Positions 1 through 5,430 are shown, counted from the first letter of the stretch. The stretch: DNA of 35,015 nucleotides from a virus (IMGVR_UViG_3300020430_000048:1-35015); one strand, 5' to 3'. Notes: generated by a model not told the origin, from the sequence alone. Program-made: numbers and translations.

Positions 1-2
1 TG

Positions 3-524
3 GATACAGAGTTTGAGGAAGTATTAGATAGTGAAGAGATACTTGTTGACGAGAGTTTGGAAGTAAGAGAAGAGGAAATAGAAATAGTTGGAGAGAAGAA
101 ACCTTTAGGAAGACCTTCTAAATTAGATCCATCTACGCTAAAAAGACTTGAAACTGCTTTGAAGCTTGGAATGTCAATAAAAAAAGCTGTAACTTACTCT
201 GGTATTTCTAGATCAACATTTTATAGGTGGCAAGATAGATATAACAAGATAGATGAAGCCTGTGATGGTGATAGAGATAGTATAAAAAATGTCGATGATT
301 TGGATTTATGGGACTTTTGGGACACTATAAAAAAAGCACAAGTTGAAGGCGAAGCAAGTCACCTTGGAGTTATAACAAAAGCAGCCAATAATGGTATATG
401 GCAAGCATCTGCTTGGTTCTTAGAACGATCAAACCCTGAAGAATGGGGTAAAAGAGAAAAGAATAAATTATCAGATGGTAAAGAAGAAGAAGTAATAACT
501 GTTGAAATAAGATACAGTTCCTAG
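3..524 (+). CDS. Small terminase subunit-like HTH protein (5' end outside window)
   Basis: The reading frame is open to the left edge, so this is the 3' part of a longer gene; the in-frame TTG at 57 is not needed as a start. The visible part begins with an acidic stretch, followed by GRPSKL and a helix-turn-helix (MSIKKAVTYSGISRSTFYRW), then a helical region ending in ANNGIWQASAWFLER and NPEEWGKR. In phage small terminase subunits of the HTH/homeodomain-like type, a GRP-K start, a G-I-S-R-S-T-F-Y-R-W helix and an A-A-W-L-E-R...P-E-x-W-G-x-R end occur in this order. Such proteins bind the packaging site and load DNA onto the large subunit. Odd point: terL starts 4.9 kb downstream instead of next door. 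An HTH regulator is the alternative. Confidence 0.6.
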   Translation, partial: DTEFEEVLDSEEILVDESLEVREEEIEIVGEKKPLGRPSKLDPSTLKRLETALKLGMSIKKAVTYSGISRSTFYRWQDRYNKIDEACDGDRDSIKNVDDLDLWDFWDTIKKAQVEGEASHLGVITKAANNGIWQASAWFLERSNPEEWGKREKNKLSDGKEEEVITVEIRYSS

Positions 525-581
525 TAATCTTAAAATAGAACTTGTTCAAATATAAATTCCTTGATTTGCTTGAACATAAAG

Positions 582-618
582 AAACCCCTGCTATCGCTAG
601 TAGGGGTTTACTTTTATG
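582..618 (+). terminator. Rho-independent terminator after the terS-like gene
   Basis: A 12-bp stem (582-593 with 598-609, one G-T wobble) closes on a TCGC loop and is followed by a T-rich run. It lies 58 bases after the stop at 524 and ends the upstream operon. Confidence 0.8.
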
Positions 619-628
619 TATTGACAAT

Positions 629-672
629 CAAAAGGAGTCGTCCTTTGATCTAGAAAGATCGAAGAAGGACTG
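629..672 (+). other. Structured segment with two competing hairpins
   Basis: Two hairpins share bases. One pairs AAAGGA (631-636) with TCCTTT (641-646) over a GTCG loop. The other is a 9-bp stem, 643-651 with 656-664, with one wobble and an AGAA loop, extendable by GTC (640-642) with GAC (668-670). They cannot form together. A TTGACA hexamer sits at 621-626 just upstream, but no convincing -10 follows at normal spacing. This could be a leader attenuator or small structured RNA for the gene at 750. The remaining gap to 750 is AT-rich and shows only the ribosome-binding site GGGGAG. Confidence 0.35.
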
Positions 673-749
673 CTTAGATATACATTAATTTTAGCAACTG
701 TTAACATAAATGCAAACTTATTGTAAACTTAATCAGGGGAGATAATATT

Positions 750-977
750 ATGGCAAGACCTTTGGGATCTGTTATAGAAAAAAGTAAATATCAAATTGTT
801 AAAAATCTGCTTGATGATGATTATTCTGTTTGTCAATATGGAATAAACACGCCAAGTTTAAGAAAAATTATTGTTGCACTTAGATCTAAAGAAAATTTTA
901 TCATTTATACTTATGATTGTGATTGTGGACTAACAAAAAGAAAACATAAATGTTACGAAAAAGATTGGGCTTCATAA
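750..977 (+). CDS. Hypothetical 75-aa protein, Cys-rich C-terminus
   Basis: A short reading frame with a strong ribosome-binding site (CAGGGGAG) 9 bases before the ATG. The product starts MARPLGSVIEKSKY, has a central mixed helix/strand segment and ends with three Cys (CDCGL...KHKC) in a Lys-rich stretch. The Cys pattern could hold a metal but does not match a family I know. The MARP-x-GS start resembles the AT-hook-like GRP-K starts of phage DNA-binding proteins, which is only suggestive. The next gene starts two bases after its stop, so it is probably co-translated with the gene at 979 and the methyltransferase. Confidence 0.6.
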   Translation: MARPLGSVIEKSKYQIVKNLLDDDYSVCQYGINTPSLRKIIVALRSKENFIIYTYDCDCGLTKRKHKCYEKDWAS

Positions 978-978
978 A

Positions 979-1164
979 ATGTGGAAAAAATTTGGAGAAT
1001 GGGAACAAAGAATTTTTTCAGCACCTTACAACTGGTTTATCAAAAAAGGAATCATAATAGCAATAGAAACTTCAAAGCAAATATACATGACTATGGAGGA
1101 TCTTTACGAATCTAGATATGACGAACCTTACAATGGTAATCCTAACTTTCCAGGTGACGATTGA
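979..1164 (+). CDS. Hypothetical 61-aa protein upstream of the methyltransferase
   Basis: I do not recognise this small protein. It starts MWKKFGEWEQRIF, is aromatic-rich at the N-terminus with a short hydrophobic patch (GIIIAIET), and ends acidic (NPNFPGDD). It has no clear Shine-Dalgarno of its own and begins directly after the stop at 977, so it probably depends on translational coupling. Its stop TGA (1162-1164) overlaps the TTG start of the methyltransferase in the four-base TTGA, which ties all three genes together. Confidence 0.5.
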   Translation: MWKKFGEWEQRIFSAPYNWFIKKGIIIAIETSKQIYMTMEDLYESRYDEPYNGNPNFPGDD

Positions 1165-2771
1165 AATTAGGAAGTATGTTTTCAGGAATTGGTGGAATCG
1201 AACTAGGTTTGATGAGATCTGGTTTGGTTTCTGATGTTGCTTGGCAAATTGATACCGATGAATTCTGTACAGAAATCATAAAGCAAAGATTTCCTAATTC
1301 TTTAGTTTTAAATAAAAAAGTAGAAGATATTAATACAAAGTATCTTCCAGAAGTAGACATAATATCAGCAGGGTTTCCTTGTCAACCAGTAAGTGTTGCA
1401 GGAAATCAGAAAGGAATAAAAGATGAAAGATGGTTATGGGACGAAGTTGAAAGATTTATTAATGAGATACGACCACCAATCTTCGTCTTGGAAAATGTGC
1501 CAAACATCCTCAGAGCAAGTGACGGAGAAGCCATTAACCGTGTCCTCAAAGGTGTGGCCGAAATGCGGTATTATCGATTTGAATGGCAACTTATATCAGC
1601 AAAGTTCGTTGGAGCAAGGCACAAAAGACAAAGATGGGTGGGAGTTGGAATCGTGGGAGACACCGAACACTATGGACTACTTAGAACCAAGATCAGGGGA
1701 AGCTTTGGAGAGAGCGTTGTATCGTGGAGATCCAGAGAGGAAGAGCAAAAGAAAAGGTACTGGCAACTTAAGAGAGAATCCGAAACTCTGGTTGACTCCG
1801 ACAACGATGGACAAGAAGGACGATTCCTTGAAACACGCAACGAAATTGATGCAGGGGAAAACAATAAGATCAACAGGACACAGAGTACAAAGAACATTAT
1901 CGGATCAAGTGTGGATGGATATGATAGAACAGGATCCAACAATAATGGAGTTGTACCAGGATCACGAGATGGTAAACAGACCACTACTTCCGAAACAAGA
2001 GGACTGGGTGGAATATCTGAGAAGTCAAACGACAGCAACAGAATTACACAAACTAACAGGGATAAAGAAAACAACAGTGGATCACTGGTTCAGGAAGGAC
2101 AAGCAGGGGTTCAGCTATCCAAGTCTAGAGGATTGGAGCAAGATCAAACCACATCTCAAGGATCTGAAGTTCGAAAAAGAAATGACGACAGTAGAAGTGA
2201 TAGAGTGGCAGCAGAAGGAAGATTGGCCAACACCAACGACTCAGGACACAGAGCACACGAAGATGAAGATAAACGAAAAGGGAAGAAGACTATCAAAAGA
2301 CGGAAAAACGAGTCACAGTCTAAATCTAGCGGACAAAGTTCAAGTAAGACAATTATCTGCGAAAGAGAACTGGTCAACACCAAGAGCAAGTCAAGCCACA
2401 AAACCAGTGAACAAGAAAGCACCATCGGCAGCGAGTGGATCTCACGGATCTACTCTGGAGATGGATGTTGGGGAACGGAATCCAGAGTTGATTGGTCAAA
2501 GACTGAATCCAGAATGGGTGAACAGACTTATGGGCTTCCCAGATGGGTGGCTGAACTTGGAATGAGTAATCCTTGGGGTACTTCTAATATCTGGGAGGAA
2601 GATATATCAAGAGTCAGAACTAGACAAGAAAATGATATCGATAGATTGAAAGCTTTGGGAAATGCAGTTGTACCTCAATTTATAGAATTGACTGGCAGAC
2701 TGATAATAAAATCAATAATTGAAAATACTTTGATATTTGATACTTCAATTACGGAAGATCCTCATTTGTAA
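1161..2771 (+). CDS. dcm: C5 cytosine DNA methyltransferase, overprinted by a nested gene
   Basis: Transfers a methyl group from S-adenosylmethionine to carbon 5 of cytosine in DNA, probably protecting phage DNA from restriction. Core motifs are in order: I (FSGIGG, 7-12), IV with the catalytic Cys (GFPCQP, Cys74), VI (ENV, 111-113), VIII (HKRQRW, 154-159) and IX/X (RLKALGNAVVP, 495-505). The TTG start at 1161 is required because a stop lies two codons upstream and the next ATG falls inside motif I. At 536 aa it is longer than the usual 300-400. Residues ~170-460 are hydrophilic and low in complexity (S, R, N, G, E), with repeats such as VGDTE, LVDSD, LANTN and LVNTK, and show no recognisable target-recognition domain. 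That stretch overlaps a second ORF in the +1 frame. Confidence 0.9.
   Translation: MKLGSMFSGIGGIELGLMRSGLVSDVAWQIDTDEFCTEIIKQRFPNSLVLNKKVEDINTKYLPEVDIISAGFPCQPVSVAGNQKGIKDERWLWDEVERFINEIRPPIFVLENVPNILRASDGEAINRVLKGVAEMRYYRFEWQLISAKFVGARHKRQRWVGVGIVGDTEHYGLLRTKIRGSFGESVVSWRSREEEQKKRYWQLKRESETLVDSDNDGQEGRFLETRNEIDAGENNKINRTQSTKNIIGSSVDGYDRTGSNNNGVVPGSRDGKQTTTSETRGLGGISEKSNDSNRITQTNRDKENNSGSLVQEGQAGVQLSKSRGLEQDQTTSQGSEVRKRNDDSRSDRVAAEGRLANTNDSGHRAHEDEDKRKGKKTIKRRKNESQSKSSGQSSSKTIICERELVNTKSKSSHKTSEQESTIGSEWISRIYSGDGCWGTESRVDWSKTESRMGEQTYGLPRWVAELGMSNPWGTSNIWEEDISRVRTRQENDIDRLKALGNAVVPQFIELTGRLIIKSIIENTLIFDTSITEDPHL
1423..2565 (+). CDS. Nested 380-aa protein in the +1 frame of the methyltransferase gene, HTH-like centre
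   Basis: The whole 1143-bp ORF lies within the methyltransferase gene. Its ATG has its own Shine-Dalgarno (AGAAAGGA, 1408-1415) at 7 bases. The product has an SSSWKMCQTSS motif (20-30), VWPKCGI (44-50), four W-x-T-P motifs (W78, W123, W268, W317), a helix-turn-helix-like segment (TATELHKLTGIKKTTVDHWF, ~204-223, then SYPSLEDW) and a C-terminal LNPEWVNRLMGFPDGW (361-376). From memory, phage proteins with SSWRTSQ, WPRSGM, repeated LPTPTA and a final LNPxFVEWLMGFPxGW form a recurring family near C5 methyltransferases, annotated only as hypothetical or methylase-related. The function is unknown; DNA binding or a methyltransferase partner is inference. Sampled lines here are about 43-47% GC against about 27% in a neighbouring gene. 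Confidence 0.7.
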   Translation: MKDGYGTKLKDLLMRYDHQSSSWKMCQTSSEQVTEKPLTVSSKVWPKCGIIDLNGNLYQQSSLEQGTKDKDGWELESWETPNTMDYLEPRSGEALERALYRGDPERKSKRKGTGNLRENPKLWLTPTTMDKKDDSLKHATKLMQGKTIRSTGHRVQRTLSDQVWMDMIEQDPTIMELYQDHEMVNRPLLPKQEDWVEYLRSQTTATELHKLTGIKKTTVDHWFRKDKQGFSYPSLEDWSKIKPHLKDLKFEKEMTTVEVIEWQQKEDWPTPTTQDTEHTKMKINEKGRRLSKDGKTSHSLNLADKVQVRQLSAKENWSTPRASQATKPVNKKAPSAASGSHGSTLEMDVGERNPELIGQRLNPEWVNRLMGFPDGWLNLE

Positions 2772-2868
2772 TTTTGTAAATCAATTCATTAGAAGTGTAT
2801 TCACCAATTTTTTTTGGTTTTGATCTTCTAAAATTAGATTTTTGTAGCTTGTAAAGTTTAAATTTCAT
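2749..2868 (-). CDS. Possible leaderless minus-strand microprotein, 39 aa
   Basis: The frame starts with ATG (complement of 2866-2868), reads MKFKLYKLQKSNFRRSKPKK and ends ...NEDLP, overlapping the 3' end of the methyltransferase gene on the other strand by 23 bases. A perfect TATAAT (complement of 2875-2880) lies six bases upstream, so transcription would start at or next to the ATG, as in a leaderless gene. There is no Shine-Dalgarno. The product is strongly basic in its first half. No family is recognised. It is short enough to be chance, though the promoter placement is good. Confidence 0.35.
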   Translation of the reverse strand: MKFKLYKLQKSNFRRSKPKKIGEYTSNELIYKITNEDLP

Positions 2869-2961
2869 CCAAAAATTATACAAAAATTATGGAAAAATTT
2901 GGTTATTTAGTGTTAAAGAAATGTTAAAATTAGCGATACTTGTCGCCAAGAGATTGTTTAA

Positions 2962-2991
2962 AAGCCTTATTTTATAGGCTTAAGATTTTTT
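2962..2991 (+). terminator. Weak Rho-independent terminator
   Basis: AAGCCT (2962-2967) pairs with AGGCTT (2976-2981) over an 8-base loop, followed after AAGA by six T. It lies 190 bases after the methyltransferase stop in a 324-base gap that also holds the minus-strand ORF at 2749-2868, the inverted repeats at 2994-3021 and the pentamer array at 3026-3075. Confidence 0.5.
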
Positions 2992-2993
2992 CT

Positions 2994-3021
2994 TGTCACA
3001 TGTGACATTTGTGACTGTCAC
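2994..3021 (+). promoter_or_regulatory. Two adjacent inverted repeats, candidate operator
   Basis: TGTCACATGTGACA (2994-3007) is a perfect 14-bp palindrome. GTGAC-T-GTCAC (3011-3021) follows. Together they give four copies of a GTCAC half-site in 28 bases. The ten-base string TGTCACATGT recurs at 4315-4324, just before another gene, followed in both places by ATTTGT-x-AC. This is consistent with a dimeric regulator binding at both loci; the regulator is unknown. Confidence 0.45.
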
Positions 3022-3025
3022 GCTC

Positions 3026-3075
3026 TAGAGTAGAGTAGAGTAGAGAAGAGTAGATAAGAATAGAGTAGACTAGAC
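3026..3075 (+). repeat. Ten phased TAGAG-type pentamers
   Basis: Ten consecutive pentamers occur in exact five-base register: TAGAG four times, then AAGAG, TAGAT, AAGAA, TAGAG, TAGAC, TAGAC, running into TATATATA and the AAGGAGAG ribosome-binding site of the gene at 3096. The array sits between the inverted repeats and the start codon. One strand is almost pure purine plus T. Its role is unknown. Confidence 0.7.
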
Positions 3076-3095
3076 TATATATAAAAAGGAGAGAT

Positions 3096-3296
3096 ATGGG
3101 AAAATATTTATTCACTAGGGAAGTAGAAGAACATTTTATTATAAAAGCAGATAGTGAAACAGAAGCTAGAGGTATTTATAATTTAATGACAAATTTTAAA
3201 GATCAATCACTAAATGATATGATTAATCAATTCGAGGTAAGATACGAAGAAAAAATTACAAATTACAAACCTGAGAAAGAGGACGATAATGTTTGA
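3096..3296 (+). CDS. Hypothetical 66-aa protein, paralogue of the next gene
   Basis: It has an excellent ribosome-binding site (AAGGAGAG). The product begins MGKYLFTREVEEHFIIKADS, with EAR shortly after: two likely strands followed by a helix beginning near the Glu-Ala. The next protein (YNVNFVVEANNEAEAF) has the same layout, which suggests an old duplication. The strand-strand-helix pattern with an Ala-x-Ser/Asn-Glu-x-Glu-Ala motif resembles small DpnD/PcfM-like phage and plasmid domains, a weak match by eye. The C-terminus is charged. Confidence 0.6.
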   Translation: MGKYLFTREVEEHFIIKADSETEARGIYNLMTNFKDQSLNDMINQFEVRYEEKITNYKPEKEDDNV

Positions 3297-3456
3297 ATAT
3301 AATGTAAACTTTGTTGTAGAAGCAAATAACGAAGCTGAAGCTTTTGATTTATGGTCTGATGCTGTGCTTGGTAAAAGTGATTGGATTACTCCAACCATAT
3401 CACCAGTAAGAGATAAAAATTATTATGCTTACAGTGGAATAAAACCGAAAGGATAA
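3289..3456 (+). CDS. Hypothetical 55-aa protein, paralogue of the preceding gene
   Basis: The ATG at 3289 overlaps the end of the preceding gene by 8 bases and follows AGAGG at good spacing. The product starts MFEYNVNFVVEANNEAEAF, then continues WSDAVLG and ends with SGIKPKG. The first ~22 residues align with residues 3-28 of the preceding protein (strand, strand, Glu-Ala helix). No function is known. The overlap suggests the two are made together and may form a heterodimer (inference). Confidence 0.55.
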   Translation: MFEYNVNFVVEANNEAEAFDLWSDAVLGKSDWITPTISPVRDKNYYAYSGIKPKG

Positions 3457-3461
3457 AGCTG

Positions 3462-3656
3462 ATGGCAGAAATACCTGAGTTTCCACCAGGAACAAAAAGA
3501 GAAGATGCTATTGATGAACTTATTTCAGATGGTGATCTAAAAGAAATTGTTTTAAAACAATTTAATTATATGAGAATCAAAGGAATTAATTTAGTTCAAG
3601 ATGCTGATGATTTAGTAAACCTATATCTTGGTATTTGTAAAAAATTTGAAGAATAG
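3462..3656 (+). CDS. Hypothetical 64-aa helical protein
   Basis: It starts 6 bases after the previous stop with AAAGGA upstream. The product opens MAEIPEFPPGTKREDAIDEL and is mainly helical and acidic, with DADDLVNLYLGI and a KKFEE end. No family is recognised. It closes a three-gene operon of very small proteins that begins at the pentamer array; a terminator hairpin follows about 70 bases later. Confidence 0.55.
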   Translation: MAEIPEFPPGTKREDAIDELISDGDLKEIVLKQFNYMRIKGINLVQDADDLVNLYLGICKKFEE

Positions 3657-3696
3657 AGATACCTTAAATTAAAATTTTTTAGTCTATGATTGAAAT

Positions 3697-3762
3697 GTCG
3701 GCTACTAAACCGACTTCCTCCCATCATCGGCTGAATCGTAAGGTTCAGCCTTGTCTTTTTTA
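3697..3762 (+). terminator. Tandem hairpins with T-rich tail
   Basis: The first hairpin pairs GTCGG (3697-3701) with CCGAC (3710-3714). The second pairs GGCTGAA (3729-3735) with TTCAGCC (3744-3750) over an 8-base loop and is followed by TTGTCTTTTTT. The second has the form of a Rho-independent terminator for the operon 3096-3656. Both overlap the 3' part of a minus-strand ORF. Confidence 0.65.
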
Positions 3763-3875
3763 ATTATATTTTTTTCTTTTGCAAGATCTTTACGAATTTT
3801 TGCAGCGAGCTTTCTTCTTTCTTTTCTATTTAAATTTTTTGCGTATTCTTTTTTTACTGTAAATATTTTTTCCAT
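3705..3875 (-). CDS. Possible minus-strand basic protein, 56 aa
   Basis: The frame reads MEKIFTVKKEYAKNL, then NRKERRKLAAKIRK, then an acidic-tinged end (YDSADDGRKSV). The NRKERRKLAA stretch is a basic helix of a type often seen in tiny phage proteins. No Shine-Dalgarno is visible. The sequence before the ATG contains TATAAAAT repeats, so a leaderless transcript is possible. The ORF shares its upstream region with the thioredoxin gene on the other strand, and its 3' end lies in the terminator hairpins. Function unknown; it could be chance in AT-rich DNA. Confidence 0.4.
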   Translation of the reverse strand: MEKIFTVKKEYAKNLNRKERRKLAAKIRKDLAKEKNIIKKDKAEPYDSADDGRKSV

Positions 3876-3939
3876 ATTTTATATTTTATAAGTATAAAAA
3901 GAACTTATAAGTTTTGTTTTGTGATATTGTAGATACACT
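3876..3939. promoter_or_regulatory. Divergent promoter region with palindrome
   Basis: AACTTATAAGTT (3902-3913) is a perfect 12-bp palindrome, and TTATAAGT is repeated at 3886-3893 and 3905-3912. To the right, TGA-TATTGT (3922-3930) fits an extended -10 box with nine bases to the thioredoxin ATG and no Shine-Dalgarno. To the left, TAAAAT lies seven bases before the minus-strand ATG at 3875. The layout suits a divergent control region. Confidence 0.4.
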
Positions 3940-4260
3940 ATGATTAGGCAAATTCAGGAAAATGAGTTTTCGGAGGCAATCAATCGAGACATAACAACAA
4001 TAGTCAAGTTTGAAGCTGATTGGTGTGGTCCATGCAAAGCGATTACTCCATCAGTAGAAAAAATCTCAAATGAATGGTCTGACAAAAAAGTCGAATTTGT
4101 TTCATTAGATGTTGATAGGGCAAGCAATGTAGCTACAACTTACAGCATATATTCTGTGCCTACTTTTATAGCTTACAGAAATGGTCAACCAGTTTCTGAA
4201 GTAAGATCTCAAATCAATGAACCAAATATAAGAAAGACTTTTGAAAAGCATATTGCTTAA
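3940..4260 (+). CDS. trxA: Thioredoxin
   Basis: A 106-aa protein of normal thioredoxin length. It carries the redox motif WCGPC at 28-32, the cis-proline segment SVPTF (residues ~73-77) and the VDVD-like strand before it (LDVDRAS). Thioredoxins reduce disulfides in the cytoplasm. In phages they can also serve as polymerase processivity factors (T7 with host Trx) or supply electrons to ribonucleotide reductase; neither partner is in this window. The gene is a single-gene unit: a candidate extended -10 lies nine bases before the ATG, no ribosome-binding site is visible, and a strong terminator follows 10 bases after the stop. Confidence 0.95.
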   Translation: MIRQIQENEFSEAINRDITTIVKFEADWCGPCKAITPSVEKISNEWSDKKVEFVSLDVDRASNVATTYSIYSVPTFIAYRNGQPVSEVRSQINEPNIRKTFEKHIA

Positions 4261-4270
4261 CGCATATAAG

Positions 4271-4317
4271 AAAGCTCTAGGTTTGTAGTTTTCCCTAGAG
4301 CTTTTTTATTTTTTTGT
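4271..4317 (+). terminator. Strong Rho-independent terminator after thioredoxin
   Basis: An 11-bp perfect stem (4271-4281 with 4294-4304) has a 12-base loop and runs into TTTTATTTTTTTG. Confidence 0.9.
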
Positions 4318-4345
4318 CACATGTAATTTGTAACATACTAAAATT
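4314..4345 (+). promoter_or_regulatory. Candidate promoter/operator before the ParB-like gene
   Basis: TTGTCA (4314-4319) could act as a -35. TAACAT (4331-4336) or CATACT (4334-4339) could be the -10, six to nine bases before the ATG. No Shine-Dalgarno is present, so a leaderless or near-leaderless mRNA is likely. TGTCACATGT (4315-4324) repeats the palindromic element found at 2994-3003. Confidence 0.4.
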
Positions 4346-5422
4346 ATGAATATGGGAGAGATAAAATTATCACAATCAAATTATATTAGTTTGGATCTTA
4401 AAGAAGATCTTGAATACGAAGAATGGGTAGAAATAGGAGAGGCACTTACCAATCAAGCAAAACATATTATGTGGTGGCTTGGTGATTGGTGGAATTATGG
4501 CGATCGAAAATATGGAGAATTGGCTTCTCAAGCTTTAGATTTTGGAATACCATATTCAACTTTTAGTAATGCTTCATATGTAGCTAAAAAAATACCTGTT
4601 GAAAGAAGAGTTCCAGAGTTGTCCTGGACACATCATTTTGAAGTTGCATATATTGATGACACAAAAGAAATAGATAAACTTTTAAAAGAAGCTTATGAAA
4701 AAAAATATTCAGTTCGCGATCTAAGATCTGTTGTTAAAAAAAATAAAATTACAAAATTAAATTCTGAAAATAAAGATTTCAATATCGTTGATAGAGCAGG
4801 TGTTAATATAAAAACATCTAATGTTTGGAGTTTTGGTCAATCCGATATAGCCTATGGCGTAGACAATCTACAAAAGACTCCGCCACAAATGATTGCAAAT
4901 TTAATTTATTGGTTTTCAGAACCTGGTACTAGAAAAATAGTGGACATAACTGATAAGTATCAAGTTACATATGATTTAGCAAGTAAATTAAACTTTGAAG
5001 TAGCATCATTTGATCTATATCCTGCCGCAGGAACATCTAAGGTTCAAGAGATAGATTTATCTGTAGAAGCATATCCTAAAGAAGTAAAAGAAGCAGATTT
5101 TATTATCTTTAATGTTTTAGATTTTTTAGATAATCCAATGGATTTAGATGAGGACATGTTCATAAGACAACAGATAATAAGTCTTGGTGTATGTATGAAA
5201 AAAGGAGCAAGACTTATGTTGATATCAAAAGATTTAGAAAAATTAAAAATAGAAAATATTTTTTCTCTAATTTATGAAGAAAATGATTTTTCTATTTTAG
5301 AATTTATTTCTATAAATAACAAAAATAAATTTTCTAAAGATGAAGAGGCACAAGCAATAAAAGATAAAATGCTATTGAATAAGTTTGGATATGTCTTAGT
5401 TCTAGAAAGTCAATCACATTAA
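4346..5422 (+). CDS. ParB-like N-terminal domain fused to a degenerate DNA methyltransferase fold
   Basis: The N-terminal part (~15-130) has EEWVEIGEAL, WWLGDWWNYG, ASYVAKKIP, LSWTHHFEVA and YSVRDLR. In actinophages and other phages this combination precedes MT-A70-type adenine methyltransferase or nuclease domains. The C-terminal half keeps the layout of an amino-methyltransferase (VWSF at 160-163, PPQMIANLIYWFSEPG at 179-194, VD at 199-200, SFDLYP at 221-226, ADFIIFN at 250-256). However, the expected FAGSGTT-like SAM loop reads ITDKYQVTYD, and the catalytic DPPY position reads NVLDF. It is therefore probably catalytically dead and may bind DNA or regulate. The second ATG at 4352 is a possible start. 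It stands alone between the thioredoxin terminator and terL. Confidence 0.65.
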   Translation: MNMGEIKLSQSNYISLDLKEDLEYEEWVEIGEALTNQAKHIMWWLGDWWNYGDRKYGELASQALDFGIPYSTFSNASYVAKKIPVERRVPELSWTHHFEVAYIDDTKEIDKLLKEAYEKKYSVRDLRSVVKKNKITKLNSENKDFNIVDRAGVNIKTSNVWSFGQSDIAYGVDNLQKTPPQMIANLIYWFSEPGTRKIVDITDKYQVTYDLASKLNFEVASFDLYPAAGTSKVQEIDLSVEAYPKEVKEADFIIFNVLDFLDNPMDLDEDMFIRQQIISLGVCMKKGARLMLISKDLEKLKIENIFSLIYEENDFSILEFISINNKNKFSKDEEAQAIKDKMLLNKFGYVLVLESQSH

Positions 5423-5430
5423 ACCATTTT

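Noticed and set aside
370-627. 85-aa minus-strand ORF across the end of the terS-like gene
   Set aside because: It runs through the terminator stem and the coding strand of the plus gene; composition is Leu/Ser-rich and no start signal is seen.
1670-2425. Long open frames on the minus strand under the methyltransferase (134 and 89 aa)
   Set aside because: They are Ser/Leu-rich mirror images of a purine-rich coding strand that is already coding in two plus frames. They have no ribosome-binding site and no recognisable motifs.
3729-3750. Possible tRNA-like arm (GGTTCAGCC)
   Set aside because: Only a single hairpin is present, with no cloverleaf or acceptor stem. No tRNA gene was seen anywhere in the window.
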